Translations under genes and position numbers: made by a program | The notes under the pieces: model-generated | What the model was told of the DNA's origin: nothing | The model's database searches: none | The model's input: only the letters and a program-made list of their open reading frames with translations | Shown: positions 6,297 to 8,230 of the stretch, one piece after another | Layout: every line of letters begins with the position of its first letter | How positions within the stretch are numbered: the first letter of the stretch is position 1 | From: Draconibacterium orientale | Lineage (GTDB): Bacteria; Bacteroidota; Bacteroidia; Bacteroidales; UBA12170 | Length of the DNA stretch: 8,230 nucleotides | Assembly: GCA_020718315.1 (NCBI GenBank) | Contig: DYSK01000052.1 | Coordinates: forward strand, 4,857-13,086 | Direction: 5' to 3'

Positions 6297-7385
6297 ATGA
6301 AAAGATATTTCAAATTATTAATGGTTTTTGTCTTAATAGGCACAAGCTCTATCATTCATGCACAAGACAACAACCAACTTATTCTAGACAAGTTAAAAAC
6401 GCTCGAACAAGCCAACGAAAACCTGAACCATCAAATAGATATGCTGGCCAAGCAGAGTGATGATATTTTGTGGTTTCAACGTGTTGGCGATATCGCTTTT
6501 GTAGATAAAATTTTCATTACGGGTCCACCTAGAACCAATATGAAAAATACGACGGCTCTTGGATATGGGAATCCATTGAAATTTTGGACCTATGTTTTTA
6601 TTCCCCGAAACACCGACCCTTCAAAAAAATATCCGCTTATTGTATTGCCTCATGGCGGAGTACATGCCGATTTCACAACCTATTATACCCACATTATCCG
6701 CGAATTTATGGCACAAGGCTATATAGTGGTTGCACCGGAATATCGTGGAAGCACGGGATATGGAGCTTCGTTTTACAAAGACATTGACTATGGCGGATTG
6801 GAAACGGAAGATATCTATGCAGCACGCAACCACGTTGTGGAAAATTACGAAATCGCGGACCGCACCAGAGTTGGAATTGTAGGCTGGAGTCATGGCGGTT
6901 TAATCGCCTTACTCAATATTTTTGATCATCCCGACGATTATCAAGCCTGTTTTGCCGGCGTACCTGTAAGTGATTTGGTTGCTCGTATGGGCTATCATGG
7001 CGACGATTACCGCGATTTGTATTCAGCCAGCTATCATATGGGAAAAACCGCACAAGAAAATTTGGCAGAATACAGACGTCGTTCGCCAGCTTGGAATACA
7101 CATCGAATGAAAGACACCCCTTTGTTGATTCACACCAATACAAACGATGATGATGTAAATGTATTGGAAGTAGAACACCTCATCAAATCGCTGAAAGCGG
7201 ATGGCAAAAAGTTTGATTATGAAATTTACCAAGCAATTCCGGGAGGCCATTCTTTCGACAGAATTGATACACAAAAAGCAAATCAAATTCGAGTAAAAAT
7301 TTATAGATTTTTAGCGGATAAATTAAGACCACCTCAACCTATTCGAAATGTAAGCGATTTGCGTAGAGCAGCTTATCGGTTTTAA
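6297..7385 (+). CDS. Secreted S9-type alpha/beta hydrolase (prolyl oligopeptidase family catalytic domain)
   Basis: A 362-residue serine hydrolase. MKRYFKLLMVFVLIGTSSII starts a signal peptide with likely cleavage near HA-QD (22-23), so it should act in the periplasm or outside. A short heptad-like helix follows (about 26-53). The catalytic fold shows the oxyanion stretch LPHGG (117-121), EYRGSTGYG (148-156, typical of S9 peptidases), the nucleophile elbow GWSHGG with Ser198, a probable acid in HTNTNDDDV (279-287; Asp284 by the DxxV pattern) and His318 in GGHSF. The N-terminal beta-propeller of classical S9 enzymes is absent; only about 100 residues precede the catalytic core. It may therefore be a peptidase with open access or an esterase. 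The start ATG sits in an A-rich context without a Shine-Dalgarno. It is a single-gene unit, divergent from the sugar transporter and closed by a strong terminator. Confidence 0.9.
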   Translation: MKRYFKLLMVFVLIGTSSIIHAQDNNQLILDKLKTLEQANENLNHQIDMLAKQSDDILWFQRVGDIAFVDKIFITGPPRTNMKNTTALGYGNPLKFWTYVFIPRNTDPSKKYPLIVLPHGGVHADFTTYYTHIIREFMAQGYIVVAPEYRGSTGYGASFYKDIDYGGLETEDIYAARNHVVENYEIADRTRVGIVGWSHGGLIALLNIFDHPDDYQACFAGVPVSDLVARMGYHGDDYRDLYSASYHMGKTAQENLAEYRRRSPAWNTHRMKDTPLLIHTNTNDDDVNVLEVEHLIKSLKADGKKFDYEIYQAIPGGHSFDRIDTQKANQIRVKIYRFLADKLRPPQPIRNVSDLRRAAYRF

Positions 7386-7391
7386 TTTCTA

Positions 7392-7428
7392 AAAAAGAAG
7401 GATTGGCTTTCGGTCAATCCTTCTTTTT
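7392..7428 (+). terminator. Strong intrinsic terminator, probably bidirectional
   Basis: A perfect 14-bp stem: AAAAAGAAGGATTG (7392-7405) pairs with CAATCCTTCTTTTT (7415-7428) around a 9-base loop. It begins 7 bases after the hydrolase stop codon. The T-run on the right serves the plus-strand gene, and the A-run on the left becomes a T-run for the convergent minus-strand gene, whose stop is at 7438, just 10 bases away. Confidence 0.9.
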
Positions 7429-7437
7429 ATTTTAAGT

Positions 7438-8230
7438 TCAATGAATATTCAGAATCGGCAAAAATTTTAATCCTTTCTTATTGTTGCCAGCGTAATTAAA
7501 AACACCAACTTGCACACCATGAAGTTCCTGCGTACGGTTGAAAAGCGCAATAGAAAGTCCTGACATACTTAATGTTTTGGAATAGCCCGCAATGGCAATG
7601 CCGTGGTATTGTTCGGTCTTCAAATAGCCTGGAACAATGCTTAACCCATTTATTTTTTCTTTGCTTTGAATCGTTGCCAAAGCAACTTGAATGCCTTTGA
7701 TTTCCTTTGCAGAACCCAAAGCGATTCCGGCAATGCTAATTCCCTGAAGCGTTTTGCCCGCGCCTAATCCAAATCCTGCAATCTGCACTCCGCTTAAATT
7801 TCGACCAGCGCCAATGCCAATCCCAGCAAGAGTAATTCCTCGAATATTTTCGTCTGCACCAATGCCAACTCCCGCCAAACTAATTCCATAAAGGTCTTTT
7901 CCAGCGCCAATACCTAATCCGCCAATAAAGAAACCACGCAGATCTTCACCACTTGCTACGCCACCAAGTCCGAAAGCAAGTCCACGAATGTCTTTTCCTG
8001 CTCCTACTCCTAATCCACCAAGTGCAATTCCACGAATATCATCACCCGCGCCCAATCCAAGTCCACCAATCGCAATTCCACGAATGTTATTCTCGGCTCC
8101 GGCTCCCAATCCTCCAATCAGGATTCCATTGGCATTTCCGCCACAACCGGCACCAAAACCACCAAAGAAAACTCCGTTCATATTGCCACCGCTGCCTAAG
8201 CCTAAACCAGCCAATGCGATTCCATTTATT
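7438..8230 (-). CDS. Glycine-rich 16-residue-repeat protein, C-terminal part (start outside window)
   Basis: The frame is open through the right edge, so the true start lies outside. The first possible start in view, a TTG at 8214-8212, falls inside a repeat and is not a start. About 263 codons are visible. Thirteen consecutive 16-residue units follow the pattern [R/N]GIxIGGLGxGAGxx[I/L], for example RGIAIGGLGLGAGDDI, with alternating hydrophobic residues. The last units lose the GLGxGAG part and shorten to about 14 residues (SGLSIALFNRTQEL, HGVQVGVFNYAGNN), ending KKGLKFLPILNIH. That C-terminal form resembles the LA_2272-type surface repeat found in Leptospira and Bacteroidota. A beta-solenoid or other stacked beta structure at the cell surface or in the envelope is inferred; any signal peptide would be off the window. 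Function is unknown. It converges on the hydrolase gene and shares its terminator. Confidence 0.8.
   Translation of the reverse strand, partial: INGIALAGLGLGSGGNMNGVFFGGFGAGCGGNANGILIGGLGAGAENNIRGIAIGGLGLGAGDDIRGIALGGLGVGAGKDIRGLAFGLGGVASGEDLRGFFIGGLGIGAGKDLYGISLAGVGIGADENIRGITLAGIGIGAGRNLSGVQIAGFGLGAGKTLQGISIAGIALGSAKEIKGIQVALATIQSKEKINGLSIVPGYLKTEQYHGIAIAGYSKTLSMSGLSIALFNRTQELHGVQVGVFNYAGNNKKGLKFLPILNIH
7603..8226 (-). repeat. Tandem 48-bp coding repeats, 13 units
   Basis: Counting down from 8226, the gene is built of 48-base units that stay in register for 624 bases without an insertion or deletion. DNA identity between units is moderate: the rule 'aattcc-acgaat' followed by 'gc(a/g)cc-aat-cc' recurs on the plus strand with many third-base changes. 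This points to old duplications kept by selection on the protein rather than recent expansion. Units 4 and 5 (8082-7987) look the most alike. Confidence 0.8.

Noticed and set aside
8212..8214. TTG as start of the repeat protein.
   Set aside because: The frame continues upstream with the matching repeat residues NGIA to the window edge; the TTG is an internal leucine of a repeat unit.
7603..8226. Regular 48-bp repeats that could suggest a CRISPR or non-coding satellite.
   Set aside because: The units are contiguous without unique spacers, keep an open frame throughout and vary mostly at third bases, so they are protein repeats.

Overview
The window looks like chromosomal DNA of a member of the Bacteroidota. 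It is AT-rich, most starts lack a clear Shine-Dalgarno and sit behind A/T-rich leaders, and several intergenic regions fit the Bacteroidota promoter pattern (TTTG, about 19 bases, TAnnTTTG). The protein families also fit: a second, short-type DnaE, an SLC45-like sugar transporter, a secreted S9 hydrolase and a GIxIGGLG-repeat protein. I cannot place it below phylum.

Layout, left to right. (1) 1-1097, minus: the N-terminal 365 codons of a DNA polymerase III alpha-type polymerase, cut by the left edge. Its PHP domain has lost several metal ligands but its polymerase palm motif is intact. (2) 1098-1282: AT-rich spacer with an 18-bp perfect palindrome and a second related inverted repeat touching the dnaE start codon. 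(3) 1283-2803, minus: FAD-dependent oxidoreductase of the phytoene desaturase/carotenoid isomerase/retinol saturase group. (4) 2934-4116, minus: two overlapping genes, an unusual coiled-coil J-domain protein followed by a stand-alone HIRAN-domain protein. (5) 4457-5974, minus: 12-TM sugar transporter of the SLC45/GPH type. (6) 5975-6296: divergent control region with a promoter candidate for each flanking gene and several ATTGAT half-sites. (7) 6297-7385, plus: secreted single-domain S9-type serine hydrolase, closed by a strong, probably bidirectional hairpin terminator. (8) 7438-8230, minus: C-terminal part of a 16-residue-repeat protein running off the right edge.

Most genes look like separate transcription units of unrelated function. 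The one clear operon is the J-domain/HIRAN pair. One protein has the motif that calls Hsp70 and the other a domain family tied to DNA ends and damage, so it is the best candidate here for an undescribed two-component system. Nothing in the window looks mobile, and there are no RNA genes, CRISPR arrays or insertion sequences that I can support.
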